From Undibacterium sp. KW1 (GTDB lineage Bacteria; Pseudomonadota; Gammaproteobacteria; Burkholderiales; Burkholderiaceae_D), in assembly GCF_009937955.1 (NCBI RefSeq), contig NZ_AP018439.1, positions 806,001-870,000 of the forward strand: a stretch of 64,000 bases of DNA. Direction: 5' to 3'. Numbering within the stretch: position 1 is the stretch's first letter; the number at the start of each line of letters is the position of its first letter. Below the pieces are notes generated by a model that saw nothing but the letters and a program-made list of their open reading frames with translations, made no database searches and was not told where the DNA came from. Made by a program: the position numbers and the translations under genes. Positions 8,684-17,961 of the stretch are shown here, piece by piece.

Positions 8684-9556
8684 ATGGAGACGGTACAAAT
8701 TATTACTGCAGATGGCACTGCGCTGACAGCTAAAAAATTCACACCCACAGGCGCAATAAAATCAGTCGTCGTCATGCCGGCTGCCATGGGTGTGAAACAA
8801 AATTTCTACGAGCCTTTCGCTGAGTTTTTGGCGGAGAATGGCATAGCTGTTTTGAGTTTTGATTACCGCGGCATGGGCGAATCCATACCTGAGCAATATC
8901 GTAATTCATTACGTGGCTTTGATGCCGACATCCTGGTCTGGGCAGAGCGTGATTACAATGCCGCCCTCAAGACTGCCAAGGAATGGCAAACGGATGTACC
9001 TCTGCTCATCGTCGGCCACTCGCTTGGCGGGCAACTGCCTGGCCTGGTACCAGACAACCATCTCATTGATGGCATGCTGACAGTCGGTTGCGGTAGTGGC
9101 TACTGGCGCGATAATTCACCGCAATTGAAACGCTTTGTCTGGCTCATGTGGTATTTCCTCGTGCCTTTGTATACCCGTATCTGGGGTTATTTCCCCGGTA
9201 AAAAAATGCGCAAGGTCGGTGATTTGCCCAAGGGGGTGATTTATCAATGGTCACGCTGGTGCCGCAGCCCTGAATATTTTGTGAAAAAAGATGGTAGCCC
9301 CATGCAAACCGGTCACCATAAAATCCACAAGCCCATATTGTGCATGAGCTTTACTGACGATGAAATGATGAGCCGCCGCAGCATAGACAGCATGCATGAC
9401 TACTACAGCAATGCCAGGGTTGAACGCCGTTATATCAATCCCAAAGACGTTGATGCCAGACGCATAGGACATTTTGGCTTTTTCCGCCCACAGTTCCGCA
9501 ACACACTTTGGCAGCAAGCCTTACAATGGCTGACTACTGCACCACAATCTACCTGA
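8684..9556 (+). CDS. alpha/beta hydrolase (serine hydrolase)
   Basis: 290 residues from the ATG at 8684. The ribosome site GAAGGAG ends 5 nt before this ATG and would be too close for the GTG at 8681. The nucleophile elbow GHSLGG and the upstream SFDYRGMGES strand fit the alpha/beta hydrolase fold, and a C-terminal His in RIGHFGFF may complete the triad. Its place between thiolase and hydratase genes suggests an acyl-thioester or ester substrate, but the substrate cannot be told from sequence. Confidence 0.85.
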   Translation: METVQIITADGTALTAKKFTPTGAIKSVVVMPAAMGVKQNFYEPFAEFLAENGIAVLSFDYRGMGESIPEQYRNSLRGFDADILVWAERDYNAALKTAKEWQTDVPLLIVGHSLGGQLPGLVPDNHLIDGMLTVGCGSGYWRDNSPQLKRFVWLMWYFLVPLYTRIWGYFPGKKMRKVGDLPKGVIYQWSRWCRSPEYFVKKDGSPMQTGHHKIHKPILCMSFTDDEMMSRRSIDSMHDYYSNARVERRYINPKDVDARRIGHFGFFRPQFRNTLWQQALQWLTTAPQST

Positions 9557-9585
9557 TCAATACCTGACATTAAGAGACAACAATA

Positions 9586-10362
9586 ATGGATATCCTGACC
9601 CACAAAGAAAATGGTATTTTGACGATCAACTTCAATCGTCCAGAAAAGAAAAACGCCATCACCCAGGCCATGTACCAGGCCATGGCAGACGCACTGCGCG
9701 ATGCAGAAACAGACGTGGCCGTACGCGCCATCCTCATCACCGGCAAGCCAGAAATTTTCACCGCCGGCAATGATCTTGAAGACTTCATGAAAAACGCCCG
9801 CAGCCTGGCCGAGCCAGACGCCGTGCCACCGGTCTATCAATTCATGCAAGCCTTGAATGAATCAGGCAAGCCAGTAATAGCCGCAGTCTCCGGCGCCGCT
9901 GTCGGCATAGGCACCACGCTGCTCATGCATTGCGACATGATTTACCTGGCTGATAATGCCAAATTGTCCATGCCATTCACCCAGCTTGGCCTGTGCCCTG
10001 AATTTGCCTCCAGCATGATATTCCAGCAAATCGTTGGCTATCAACGCGCCGCAGAGAAACTGATGCTCGGCGAAGCCTTCAGCGCTGCCGAAGCCTTTGA
10101 AATCGGCTTTGTCAATAAAGTCCTGCCTCTGGAAGAACTGCTGCCTTACGCCCAGCAACAGGCCGCCAAACTCGTGGCATTACCAGCTGCATCCATACGT
10201 GCCACCAAGCGTCTGATGAAAGGCAGCCAGCCAGCTGCCATCAGCACCAAGATGACAGAAGAAAACAAGTACTTCTCAGCGATGTTGAATGCACCCGAAG
10301 CGAAAGAAGCGTTCATGGCTTTTTTCCAAAAGAGGAAGCCAGACTTTAGTCAGTTCAATTAA
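9586..10362 (+). CDS. enoyl-CoA hydratase/isomerase family protein
   Basis: 258 residues, one crotonase domain. The oxyanion-hole segments are visible: FTAGNDLEDF and ISGAAVGIGTTLL-like (AVSGAAVGIGTTLL). It follows the hydrolase by 29 bp and is probably co-transcribed. It would hydrate or isomerise an unsaturated acyl-CoA, supplementing the fusion enzyme. The C-terminal FFQKRKPDFS tail is typical of the family. Confidence 0.9.
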   Translation: MDILTHKENGILTINFNRPEKKNAITQAMYQAMADALRDAETDVAVRAILITGKPEIFTAGNDLEDFMKNARSLAEPDAVPPVYQFMQALNESGKPVIAAVSGAAVGIGTTLLMHCDMIYLADNAKLSMPFTQLGLCPEFASSMIFQQIVGYQRAAEKLMLGEAFSAAEAFEIGFVNKVLPLEELLPYAQQQAAKLVALPAASIRATKRLMKGSQPAAISTKMTEENKYFSAMLNAPEAKEAFMAFFQKRKPDFSQFN

Positions 10363-10492
10363 ACGATAGTCGGTCTCAAATTTTGCTGACCGATTGCCTG
10401 CCGCAAAAGTCAGATTGCCAAATGTCGGAAAAGCCTGCTTGAAAGCCAGGCTTTTTGTATTTCAATATGGATGATATAAATGATGTGACATA

Positions 10493-10879
10493 TCATTTTA
10501 GCCATTCAAAAGAAGCAACAATAGCGAAGAATGAGGCGAAGCGAGAAGCCAACTTATCATAGCGTGTTGCAATTCGTCTGAATTGTTTGATTCTCGCAAA
10601 AAAACGTTCGATTACATTGCGGTTGCGATACTGAAAAGCATCAATTTCTCTTGGCTCTTTCCGGTTCGATTTTGACGGGATCACAACCTTCGCATTTCTC
10701 TCTTGAATGCGCGCAATCAAAGCATTGGCATCATAAGCTTTGTCTGCCAGTACTGCTCCTGGCTGTAGGTCTTTGAGTAATGCCTCTGCTTGCGTCACAT
10801 CATGACAATGACCCCCAGTAAGCAGGAAACGGGCTGCTTGCCCCAAGCCTTCCACACATACATGAATTTTAGTAGTCAA
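10493..10879 (-). CDS. IS5-family transposase, C-terminal frame (orfB)
   Basis: 128 residues from the first ATG, but the frame opens further upstream to the A8 run (10913-10920), where a -1 slip from orfA would join it. It carries the DKAYDANALI block and the Y-R-N-VIERFFARIKQFRRIATRYDK block, the second Asp and the Glu region of the DDE catalytic core. It is probably only made as a fusion with orfA. Confidence 0.85.
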   Translation of the reverse strand: MTTKIHVCVEGLGQAARFLLTGGHCHDVTQAEALLKDLQPGAVLADKAYDANALIARIQERNAKVVIPSKSNRKEPREIDAFQYRNRNVIERFFARIKQFRRIATRYDKLASRFASFFAIVASFEWLK

Positions 10880-11244
10880 TCCCCCGCGAGAACGGCCAAG
10901 AGCTTGCTCTCCTTTTTTTTGGCTGCGCCCGCTGCGTGTTGGTGTGCTCTCACCACTGTGCTATCAAGGTACACCTCTTCAAAATCAGCTTCTTCTCGCA
11001 ACACAGAAAAAATACTTTGCCAACAATCTCGTTCAGACCACCGCGCAAAGCGCGTATAGACCGTGTTCCAGTAGCCAAACTCAACCGGCAAATCTCGCCA
11101 CGGACTACCTGTGCGGGCTATCCACAACACTGCTTCAATAAACAGCCTGTCATTTCCACCAGCCCTGCCTCCGCCTCCTGTTCGTCCAGGCAACAGCCTC
11201 TCTATTCTTGCCCATTGATCGTCACGCAACAACATTCTCGACAT
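10876..11244 (-). CDS. IS5-family transposase, N-terminal frame (orfA)
   Basis: About 122 residues starting at MSRMLLRDDQWARIERLLPG (ATG at 11244); the frame is open to 11325 but the upstream part is not family-like. It ends with the first DDE Asp (EVYLDSTVVRAHQH) just before a KKK encoded by the A8 slippery run at 10913-10920. The transition to orfB is a -1 step, as expected for programmed frameshifting in this group. Confidence 0.85.
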   Translation of the reverse strand: MSRMLLRDDQWARIERLLPGRTGGGGRAGGNDRLFIEAVLWIARTGSPWRDLPVEFGYWNTVYTRFARWSERDCWQSIFSVLREEADFEEVYLDSTVVRAHQHAAGAAKKKESKLLAVLAGD

Positions 11245-11379
11245 CCTTGATTCGCCCAAATTCAAGGATGTAAACACATTTTCGGAAAAGTTAACAGCCC
11301 TCATGCAAAATAGATATGTCAACACGCCCTAGTTTTATGCTGAAGCCATGGAATTTGTTTGTAGTTGGGGATTTTAGCC

Positions 11380-12105
11380 ATGCAGCGTAGAACTTTATTG
11401 CAACTTGCCTGCTTGTCGGGTTTATTGCCAAGCCTTGCCTTGTCACAAGACAGCAAGCTGTTGCAAATTTCCACGTTGATAGAAAAAGACCCGGCCACAA
11501 AGATAGCAGAGAGAATCATGGAGATTGCTTACCGCAAGCTGGGCATGAGCATGAATATCCACTATCTGCCAGGTGAACGTTCTTTGCGCAGTGCCAATAA
11601 TGGTGAAATGGATGCCGAGCTGTACCGCAAGCTGGGCATGGACAGGGATTATCCCAACCTGGTCATTGTTCCAGTTCCTTTATTGACGTATGAAATTGTT
11701 ATCTTTACTAATGGCACCAATTTTGTTGTCAGCGGCTGGGAGAGCCTGCGGCCTTATACGATAGGCTTTGTCAAAGGCATCAAGATCATTGAACAAAACA
11801 CGACAGGGATGAAGCTGGAATCAGCTCCCACAGTGCGCCAGGCATTTCAAAAGATGCTGCTGGGGCGCTCTGATATTGTCGTATCCAACCGCATCTCTGG
11901 CCAGGCTGTGCTGGATGAGATGAAGCAGACAGATATCACCGTGCTCACGCCTCCTCTGGCGACTTTCCCGGTATTTCATTACCTTAACAAGAAACATGCA
12001 GCGCTGGTACCTGCCTTGACTGAGGTTTTACAGAAGATGCAAAAGGACAAGACCATTGAGGGCATACAACATGCTGTACTCGCAGAGATACAGCGTGGGA
12101 ATTAG
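11380..12105 (+). CDS. periplasmic substrate-binding protein, amino-acid (SBP_bac_3) type
   Basis: 241 residues from the ATG at 11380 (MQRRTLLQLACLSGLLPSLALSQ), giving a clean signal peptide. The mature part is a small type-2 periplasmic binding protein with the usual two-lobe pattern. There are no permease or ATPase genes nearby, so it may be an orphan receptor rather than part of a transporter. It follows the insertion sequence and ends at a shared terminator. Confidence 0.75.
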   Translation: MQRRTLLQLACLSGLLPSLALSQDSKLLQISTLIEKDPATKIAERIMEIAYRKLGMSMNIHYLPGERSLRSANNGEMDAELYRKLGMDRDYPNLVIVPVPLLTYEIVIFTNGTNFVVSGWESLRPYTIGFVKGIKIIEQNTTGMKLESAPTVRQAFQKMLLGRSDIVVSNRISGQAVLDEMKQTDITVLTPPLATFPVFHYLNKKHAALVPALTEVLQKMQKDKTIEGIQHAVLAEIQRGN

Positions 12106-12131
12106 GCAGGATGATAGTGTCTTTCAGATTA

Positions 12132-12167
12132 AAAAAACGCAGTAAAGAAAACTTTGCTGCGTTTTTT
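12132..12167. terminator. bidirectional terminator
   Basis: A-rich left arm ending ACGCAG and right arm GCTGCGTTTTTT form a stem flanked by A and T tracts. It serves the binding-protein gene and the convergent transporter gene. Confidence 0.85.
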
Positions 12168-12183
12168 CAGTAATGATGCAGGT

Positions 12184-13464
12184 TCACTGCAAATTACGCA
12201 TGCGGGCACGCATAGGCTTGAGTACGGCCAGCGCCATGATGGCGGCCAGAGCATTCAAACCTGCGGCGATGTAGAACACTTCGTGCCAGCCTTTATAGGC
12301 TTCTACTACATATACAGACAGTGGCACCAGCAGCGATGCCGTACCCTTGGCGGTGTAGAGTAGTCCAGCATTGGTTGCGGCAAATTTACTGCCAAAGGTG
12401 TCGCCGCAAGTGGAAGGGAAGAGGCTGTAGATTTCACCCCAGCCAAAAAATACCAGGCCAGTCAGCAAGACGAAAAGGACAGGGTCTTTACCAAAAATGC
12501 TCAGCGCCAGTATGCCTACCGCTTCCATGGAAAAGGCAATGAACATGGTGTTTTCACGACCGATATTATCGGATACCCAGCCAAAGAAAGGGCGGGTGAC
12601 GCCGTTGAAAATACGGTCCAGTGACAGGGCAAAGGTCAGGGCAGGCAAGGTGAAGCCTATCAGTGATACAGGAATTTCAGCAATTTTGAAATCCTTGGCA
12701 ATAGGAGCCAGTTGTGCTGTCGCAACCAGGCCGCCAGCAGCCATCATGACGAACATCAAATACATGACCCAGAACACTGGTGTCTTGATCATTTGCTTCC
12801 AGGTGAAATCTACCTTGGTCTGGCTGACACGTGCTGCTGGTGCTGCGGTAGTCGGAGCAGTCTTTGGCGTGCTCAACAAGAAGGACAGCAAGAATACCAC
12901 CAAGCCCTGGCCCAGACCAAAATACAGGAAGGCTGATTCATAGCCACTGTTCTTGATCATGGCTGAAATAGGGATGATGGTCAGCGCCGACCCCATGCCA
13001 AATCCGGCGGCGGTCAGGCCCGCTGCCAGCCCACGGCGGTCAGGGAACCATTTGAGCGCATTGCCCACGCAGGTGCCATATACAGCACCAGCGCCAATAC
13101 CGCCGATTGCTGCAGCGAGATACAGTATCGTCAGGGAATCAGCATAGGAGTTCATGATCCAGGCCACGCCTATCAGCAAACCACCGACCATCACGACAGG
13201 GCGGGGACCGAATTTATCAACCAGGTAGCCTTCTACCGGCACCAGCCAGGTTTCTGTCAGCACAAAGATGAAAAATGCAACCTGTATGGCTTTGCGGCCC
13301 CAATGGTATTTTTGATCGAGGGGATCAACAAACAAGGTCCAGCCGTATTGCAGATTGGCGATCATCGCCATGCAGATGATGCCTAGCAATAATTGCAGCC
13401 AGCGGTACTGCGAGGCGGTTGCTACCAGAGGTAGTTCTGGCTTGAGGGATATTTCCGGAGCCAT
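12184..13464 (-). CDS. MFS transporter, oxalate/formate antiporter (OFA) family
   Basis: 426 residues with about 12 hydrophobic segments. The N-terminal YRWLQLLLGIICMAMIANLQ and TLFVDPL segments and the GYLVDKFGPRP loop between helices 2 and 3 match the OFA (OxlT-like) subfamily. It sits back to back with an FAH, reductase and acyl-CoA ligase run. Because the ligase resembles oxalate-CoA ligase, oxalate or another small dicarboxylate is the best guess for substrate. Confidence 0.85.
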   Translation of the reverse strand: MAPEISLKPELPLVATASQYRWLQLLLGIICMAMIANLQYGWTLFVDPLDQKYHWGRKAIQVAFFIFVLTETWLVPVEGYLVDKFGPRPVVMVGGLLIGVAWIMNSYADSLTILYLAAAIGGIGAGAVYGTCVGNALKWFPDRRGLAAGLTAAGFGMGSALTIIPISAMIKNSGYESAFLYFGLGQGLVVFLLSFLLSTPKTAPTTAAPAARVSQTKVDFTWKQMIKTPVFWVMYLMFVMMAAGGLVATAQLAPIAKDFKIAEIPVSLIGFTLPALTFALSLDRIFNGVTRPFFGWVSDNIGRENTMFIAFSMEAVGILALSIFGKDPVLFVLLTGLVFFGWGEIYSLFPSTCGDTFGSKFAATNAGLLYTAKGTASLLVPLSVYVVEAYKGWHEVFYIAAGLNALAAIMALAVLKPMRARMRNLQ

Positions 13465-13670
13465 GCGCCTGTCCTTTAATCAGAATCTGAGAGGTGAATA
13501 GAAGCAATGCTGGGTCACACTGGAGATACAGAATCATATGCAAAAAATTTTGTCGAATTTGCTAGCCGATTCGACTAGATTATCATAAGACATTTAAAGC
13601 TATTTGATAAAAATACCTTTAGCATATGCTTATTTGTTAAGAATTCAAATTCGCTCCCTACCTTATTGAT

Positions 13671-14458
13671 ATGACACATTGGTTACGCTTTGAACATGAA
13701 AATCAGTCTGGCTTTGGTAGCCTTGAAGCTGGCATCATCACCGTCTGCGAAGGAGATTTATTTACGAATCCCATACCCACAGGACAGACACTGGCACTGA
13801 GTGAAGTGCGTCTGCTCACACCCAGCCAGGCTTCAAAAATGATAGGTCTGTGGAATAATTATCACGAGCTGGCAGACAAACAGGGCCAGGCCATTCCTGA
13901 CGAGCCTTTGTACTTCATCAAGACTTCCAACTCCTACCTGCCGCACGATGGCATCATCAAACGCCCCCCGCATATGAAGGCAAAATCCTGTACGAAGGTG
14001 AACTCGGCATCGTCATCGGCAAGACTTGCTGCAACGTGAGTGAGGAGGTGGCCTCTGCCAGTATTTTCGGCTACACCTGTGTCAATGATGTGACAGCATT
14101 GGAATTATTGCAACGTGATGCCAGCTTCGCTCAGTGGTGCAGGGCCAAGAGTTGCGACAGCTTTGGTGTGTTCGGGCCTGTGATTGCTACCGGGCTGGAC
14201 GCACAAACGTTGACGGTCAAGACATTGTTAAACGGCAAGGAGCGGCAAAATTATTCCTGCCGCGATATGATCTTTACCCCGGCACAGATCGTCAGCATGA
14301 TTTCACGCGAGATGACATTATTTGCGGGCGATGTCATTGCCTGTGGTACTTCGACAGGCGCAGGCCCCCTGCGTAGCGGCCAGGTGGTAGAAGTTGTGAT
14401 AGATGGCATAGGCAGTTTGCGCAATAGTTTTGACAGTCTTGAGGATAAAAATATATGA
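13671..14458 (+). pseudogene. fumarylacetoacetate hydrolase family protein, frameshifted
   Basis: Two frames (13671-14039 and 14036-14458) together make one FAH-family protein. The first ends its good homology at GIIKRPP. The second frame, read from the same point, continues as YEGKILYEGELGIVIGK before its first start codon. Adding one C to the C6 run at 13964-13969 restores a single frame of about 263 residues. The lesion is one base missing in a homopolymer, like four others in this window, so the gene may be intact in the cell. It overlaps the next gene by ATGA. Confidence 0.8.
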
Positions 14459-15453
14459 AGATAGCGGTAGTGGGTGCAGGTGCGATTGGCGGCTACCTGG
14501 CAGTAAAACTTGCGCAGGCTGGGCATAAGGTCAGTGTGGTGATACGCGGTGCCAACTTGCAGGCCGTGCGTGAAAACGGCATGAAACTGATCATGGATGA
14601 TGGCAGCGAACATGTGGCAAATATCTTCGCTACTGACCGTATTGCCGATTTGCCGGTGCAGGATGTCGTCATCCTTGGCATGAAGGCGCATCAGGTTGCG
14701 GCAGTGGCTGCCGACATACCTGCCTTGCTGGGTCCAGAATCCATCGTCGTGACAGCGCAGAACGGTGTGCCCTGGTGGTATTTCCAAAAACATGGCGGTG
14801 ACTACGAAGGGCGCAGGGTAGAAGCAGTTGATCCTGGTGGTGTGGTAACTGCCCACATAGACATCGACAAAGTCATAGGCTGCATCATTTACCCTGCTTG
14901 TGAAATCATTGCGCCTGGCGTCATCAAGCATATAGAAGGCAACCGTTTTTCACTCGGTGAAATTGATGGCAGCGATACGCCACGCATACTTGAGCTGGCG
15001 GATGCTTTGCGTGTAGCTGGTTTCAAGGCCCCGATCTCGTCCGACATCCGTTCAGAAATCTGGCTCAAGCTCTGGGGTAACCTGAGCTTCAACCCTATCA
15101 GTGCATTGACACATGCGACACTGGTAGATATCTGCGAATTTGCACCTGTACGTGAACTGGTCGCGCGCATGATGCGTGAAGGCCAGGCGATAGGCGAAAA
15201 GCTGGGTGTGAATTTCAAGGTCAGCATAGACAAGCGTATCGCCGGTGCCGCCGCTGTCGGCAAACACAAGACTTCCATGTTGCAGGATATTGAAGCTGGC
15301 CGCTCCATAGAACTTGAGGCGCTGGTCGGTACCGTCATAGAAATGGGCAGGATCACTGAAACGCCTACGCCAAATATAGAAGCAGTGTATGCATTGACTG
15401 CGCTGCTGGCACGTACAGTGCAGGAACAAAATGGCAAACTGCGTATTCAATAG
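14455..15453 (+). CDS. ketopantoate reductase family (ApbA/PanE) NADPH-dependent reductase
   Basis: 332 residues. The N-terminal Rossmann motif is GAGAIGGYLAVKLA, and the C-terminal helical domain has the conserved Lys/Asn segment (SEIWLKLWGNLSFNPISALT). It reduces a 2-oxo acid. The ATGA overlap with the FAH gene and its place before an acyl-CoA ligase suggest a catabolic 2-ketoacid role rather than pantothenate synthesis, though panE function cannot be excluded. Confidence 0.85.
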   Translation: MKIAVVGAGAIGGYLAVKLAQAGHKVSVVIRGANLQAVRENGMKLIMDDGSEHVANIFATDRIADLPVQDVVILGMKAHQVAAVAADIPALLGPESIVVTAQNGVPWWYFQKHGGDYEGRRVEAVDPGGVVTAHIDIDKVIGCIIYPACEIIAPGVIKHIEGNRFSLGEIDGSDTPRILELADALRVAGFKAPISSDIRSEIWLKLWGNLSFNPISALTHATLVDICEFAPVRELVARMMREGQAIGEKLGVNFKVSIDKRIAGAAAVGKHKTSMLQDIEAGRSIELEALVGTVIEMGRITETPTPNIEAVYALTALLARTVQEQNGKLRIQ

Positions 15454-15553
15454 TTAATAAGCAGTAGTCAGTAAGCAAAAGAAATAAACAGAAGAAGTCA
15501 GCGACTGAACTGTACTGCATCAAAGGATTTACTTTTTATCTTAGAAAGCAATC

Positions 15554-17077
15554 ATGCAAAGATTTTCTACACTCGTCGAACTACTCGCCGTCGGCGCTGA
15601 CGATGCCATCGCATTGCAGGCACCTGATGCCAAACCCCTGACCTACCGTGGCCTGCGCGCCAACCAGCAAAAGACCCTGGCTGCGCTGAACAGCTTTGGC
15701 ATAGGCCGCCAGGACAGGGTTGCCATTGTCCTGCCGAATGGCCCGGAAATGGCCAGCGCCTTTGTCAGCATCGCTGCTGCCGCCACTGCTGCACCGCTGA
15801 ACCCTGCTTACCGTGCTGACGAATTTGAATTTTATCTGTCTGACCTCAAGGCAAAAGCGCTGGTGGTAGAGAAGGGCAGTACTTCACCTGCTCTGGCCAT
15901 CGCCGACAAGCTGAAGATACAGGTACTGGAACTGACACCCTGTGAAGAAGGCGCGGGTGCATTCACACTGACCCAGGTCAACCCTCAGCCTGCCAGTGCA
16001 TCCTTTACACCTGGCCCCGCTGCGCCTGAAGATATAGGCTTGATCCTGCATACCTCAGGCACTACCTCACGCCCCAAGATCGTGCCACTGTCGAACATCA
16101 ACATCTGCGCCTCTGGCTGCAACGTGCGTGACAACCTGCAATTGACTGCGGCTGACCGTGGCCTCAATATCATGCCGCTGTTCCATATCCACGGCCTGAT
16201 CGCGGGTTTGCTGGCACCCTTGTCTGCTGGTAGCAGCATCTTTTGCACACCAGGTTTTAATGCCCTCAAATTCTTTGGCTGGATGACTGAGGCCAAGCCT
16301 ACCTGGTATACCGCCGTACCGACCATGCACCAGACCATCGTTGCGCGGGCAGCACAAAATCATGAGGTGATTGCGGCCAATCCTTTGCGCTTCATACGCT
16401 CCTCTTCATCATCCATGCCACCACAAGTGATCAGCGAGCTTGAAGCTGCTTTCAAAACGCCTTTGATTGAAGCCTATGGCATGACTGAGGCAGCACACCA
16501 GATGGCCAGTAACCCGTTGCCACCTGCCAGGCGCATACCTGGTTCAGTCGGCATTGCCGCCGGCCCTGAAGTCGCCATCATGGATACAGAAGGCAATTTG
16601 CTGGAACGTGGCCTGACAGGTGAAATCGTTATCCGTGGCCCGAATGTGACGGCAGGCTATGAGAATAATCCCAAAGCCAACGCAGAAGCCTACACCAATG
16701 GCTGGTTCCGTACCGGTGACCAGGGCATCATGGATGTGGATGGTTATCTCAGCATCACTGGCCGCCTGAAGGAAATCATCAGCCGTGGCGGTGAAAAAAT
16801 TTCTCCGCGTGAGGTTGATGAAATCCTCATGGATCATCCTGCGGTACAACAGGTCGTCACCTTTGGCATCCCCCACGAAAAGCTGGGTGAAGAAGTAGGC
16901 GCTGCCGTGGTACTGCGTGAAGGCACAAGCGCCACAGAAAAAGAATTGCGTGAATTTGCCGCCGTGCGTCTGGCGGATTTCAAGATACCGCGTAAGATTT
17001 TATTTCTGGAAGAAATACCCAAGGGCGCGACCGGAAAATTGCAGCGCATAGGTCTGGCGGCCAAGCTGGGTCTGTAA
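15554..17077 (+). CDS. acyl-CoA synthetase, oxalate-CoA ligase-like
   Basis: 507 residues of the AMP-forming ANL family. Core motifs are LHTSGTTSRPKIVPLS (P-loop), the YGMTEAAHQMASNPLPP adenylate motif, WFRTGDQG and the C-terminal KEIISRGGEKISPREVDE hinge with the PKGATGKLQR catalytic Lys. The overall sequence is closest to the oxalyl-CoA synthetase (AAE3/FAT2) type as I recall it. With the OFA transporter this suggests oxalate activation. No oxalyl-CoA decarboxylase is present here. Confidence 0.85.
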   Translation: MQRFSTLVELLAVGADDAIALQAPDAKPLTYRGLRANQQKTLAALNSFGIGRQDRVAIVLPNGPEMASAFVSIAAAATAAPLNPAYRADEFEFYLSDLKAKALVVEKGSTSPALAIADKLKIQVLELTPCEEGAGAFTLTQVNPQPASASFTPGPAAPEDIGLILHTSGTTSRPKIVPLSNINICASGCNVRDNLQLTAADRGLNIMPLFHIHGLIAGLLAPLSAGSSIFCTPGFNALKFFGWMTEAKPTWYTAVPTMHQTIVARAAQNHEVIAANPLRFIRSSSSSMPPQVISELEAAFKTPLIEAYGMTEAAHQMASNPLPPARRIPGSVGIAAGPEVAIMDTEGNLLERGLTGEIVIRGPNVTAGYENNPKANAEAYTNGWFRTGDQGIMDVDGYLSITGRLKEIISRGGEKISPREVDEILMDHPAVQQVVTFGIPHEKLGEEVGAAVVLREGTSATEKELREFAAVRLADFKIPRKILFLEEIPKGATGKLQRIGLAAKLGL

Positions 17078-17094
17078 AAAGTAGTTTGGATGCA

Positions 17095-17137
17095 CAAGCA
17101 AAAGGGGCGCAGATCTGATCTGCGCCCCTTTTGCTTG
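17095..17137. terminator. bidirectional terminator, 21-bp perfect stem
   Basis: Perfect 21-bp arms with a single-base loop at 17116 lie between two convergent genes. The arms contain AAAAGGGGCGC and GCGCCCCTTTT, so each strand has a GC stem followed by T residues. Confidence 0.88.
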
Positions 17138-17148
17138 CGTCCATTTAT

Positions 17149-17961
17149 TTACAGGCCAAGTCGTTTGGTGGCATCTGCCATCACGGCACTGTCCCAAGGT
17201 ACAAAGCCTTTCATGTTGATGCCTTTTAAGGCTGCTTTACCAGCATCATTTTCACTAAGCTTGAGCAACAGGTTTTGTACTTTTTCACGCTGCTCATTCG
17301 TCAATCTTCTTGATGCCAGGAATTGCTTGATAGGGACAGGTTTGGTTTCGCCTATCACACGGCCACCTTTGGCAACCCAGTCTTTGATGACTGCACCAGA
17401 TGCTGTTACGCCAGCTTCAACAAAGCCATTCTCCACCATGAAGGGCACAGCATCCTGGAAACGGGTAGCGCTAAAACGTGAAGCCGGGTCACGAAAGCCC
17501 AGTTCAGTCAGGTTGGCGATGAACATGACAGTCGTGATGGATTCCAACGATGGCACCCCAATTTTTTTGTCGCGCAGGTCAGCAATGGTTTTTACTGCAG
17601 AATCTCTCTTGATGAACACACGGGCACGATAGTCAGTATAGTCTTTGGCGCTGACCAGACCGACATACTTGCCGCTCTTGACTGCGCGCAGGCCTATATG
17701 GGCAGTGTGAATGAATACCAGGTCATAACGCTCAGCATCCAGACCTGCTTCAAAATTGCTGTATCTGTTCACAGCCTGCACCTTGACCACATGCTTGAGT
17801 TCTTTCTCCAGCAAATCCACCAGCGGCTTATAACGTTCAGAGATGGGGCTGCCATCCTGATAGGTCACACCTTCATTGACCGCGAGTACCCAATCCTGCG
17901 CACTGCTTGCCTGTGCCGTGAGGGTAAAAGAAATCAGGAGAAAAACACGTAGGGAAAGCAT
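17149..17961 (-). CDS. phosphonate/phosphite-type ABC substrate-binding protein (PhnD-like)
   Basis: 270 residues with a signal peptide (MLSLRVFLLISFTLTAQASSAQ). Features of the PhnD family are YKPLVDLLEKELK, the YDLVFIHTAHIGLRAV segment and KIGVPSLESITTVMF, where a Ser/Thr-rich loop binds the anion. No transporter partner genes are next to it, so it may serve a transporter elsewhere or a sensor. Confidence 0.82.
   Translation of the reverse strand: MLSLRVFLLISFTLTAQASSAQDWVLAVNEGVTYQDGSPISERYKPLVDLLEKELKHVVKVQAVNRYSNFEAGLDAERYDLVFIHTAHIGLRAVKSGKYVGLVSAKDYTDYRARVFIKRDSAVKTIADLRDKKIGVPSLESITTVMFIANLTELGFRDPASRFSATRFQDAVPFMVENGFVEAGVTASGAVIKDWVAKGGRVIGETKPVPIKQFLASRRLTNEQREKVQNLLLKLSENDAGKAALKGINMKGFVPWDSAVMADATKRLGL

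Larger units (their letters stand above)
10486..11321 (-). mobile_element. IS5-family insertion sequence (two-frame transposase)
   Basis: An element of about 836 bp on the minus strand carries two overlapping transposase frames. Candidate ends are TGACATATCATTTT (10486-10499) and its near complement near 11306-11321 (TGACATATCTATTTT read inward), with one indel. The left end contains the transposase stop codon. No certain target duplication was found. The transposase type and frame layout fit the IS427 group of IS5. Confidence 0.75.

Noticed and set aside
13671..14458. Two separate FAH-related genes
   Set aside because: The halves are one domain, and the missing middle is encoded across the C6 run in the other frame, so one frameshifted gene is the better reading.
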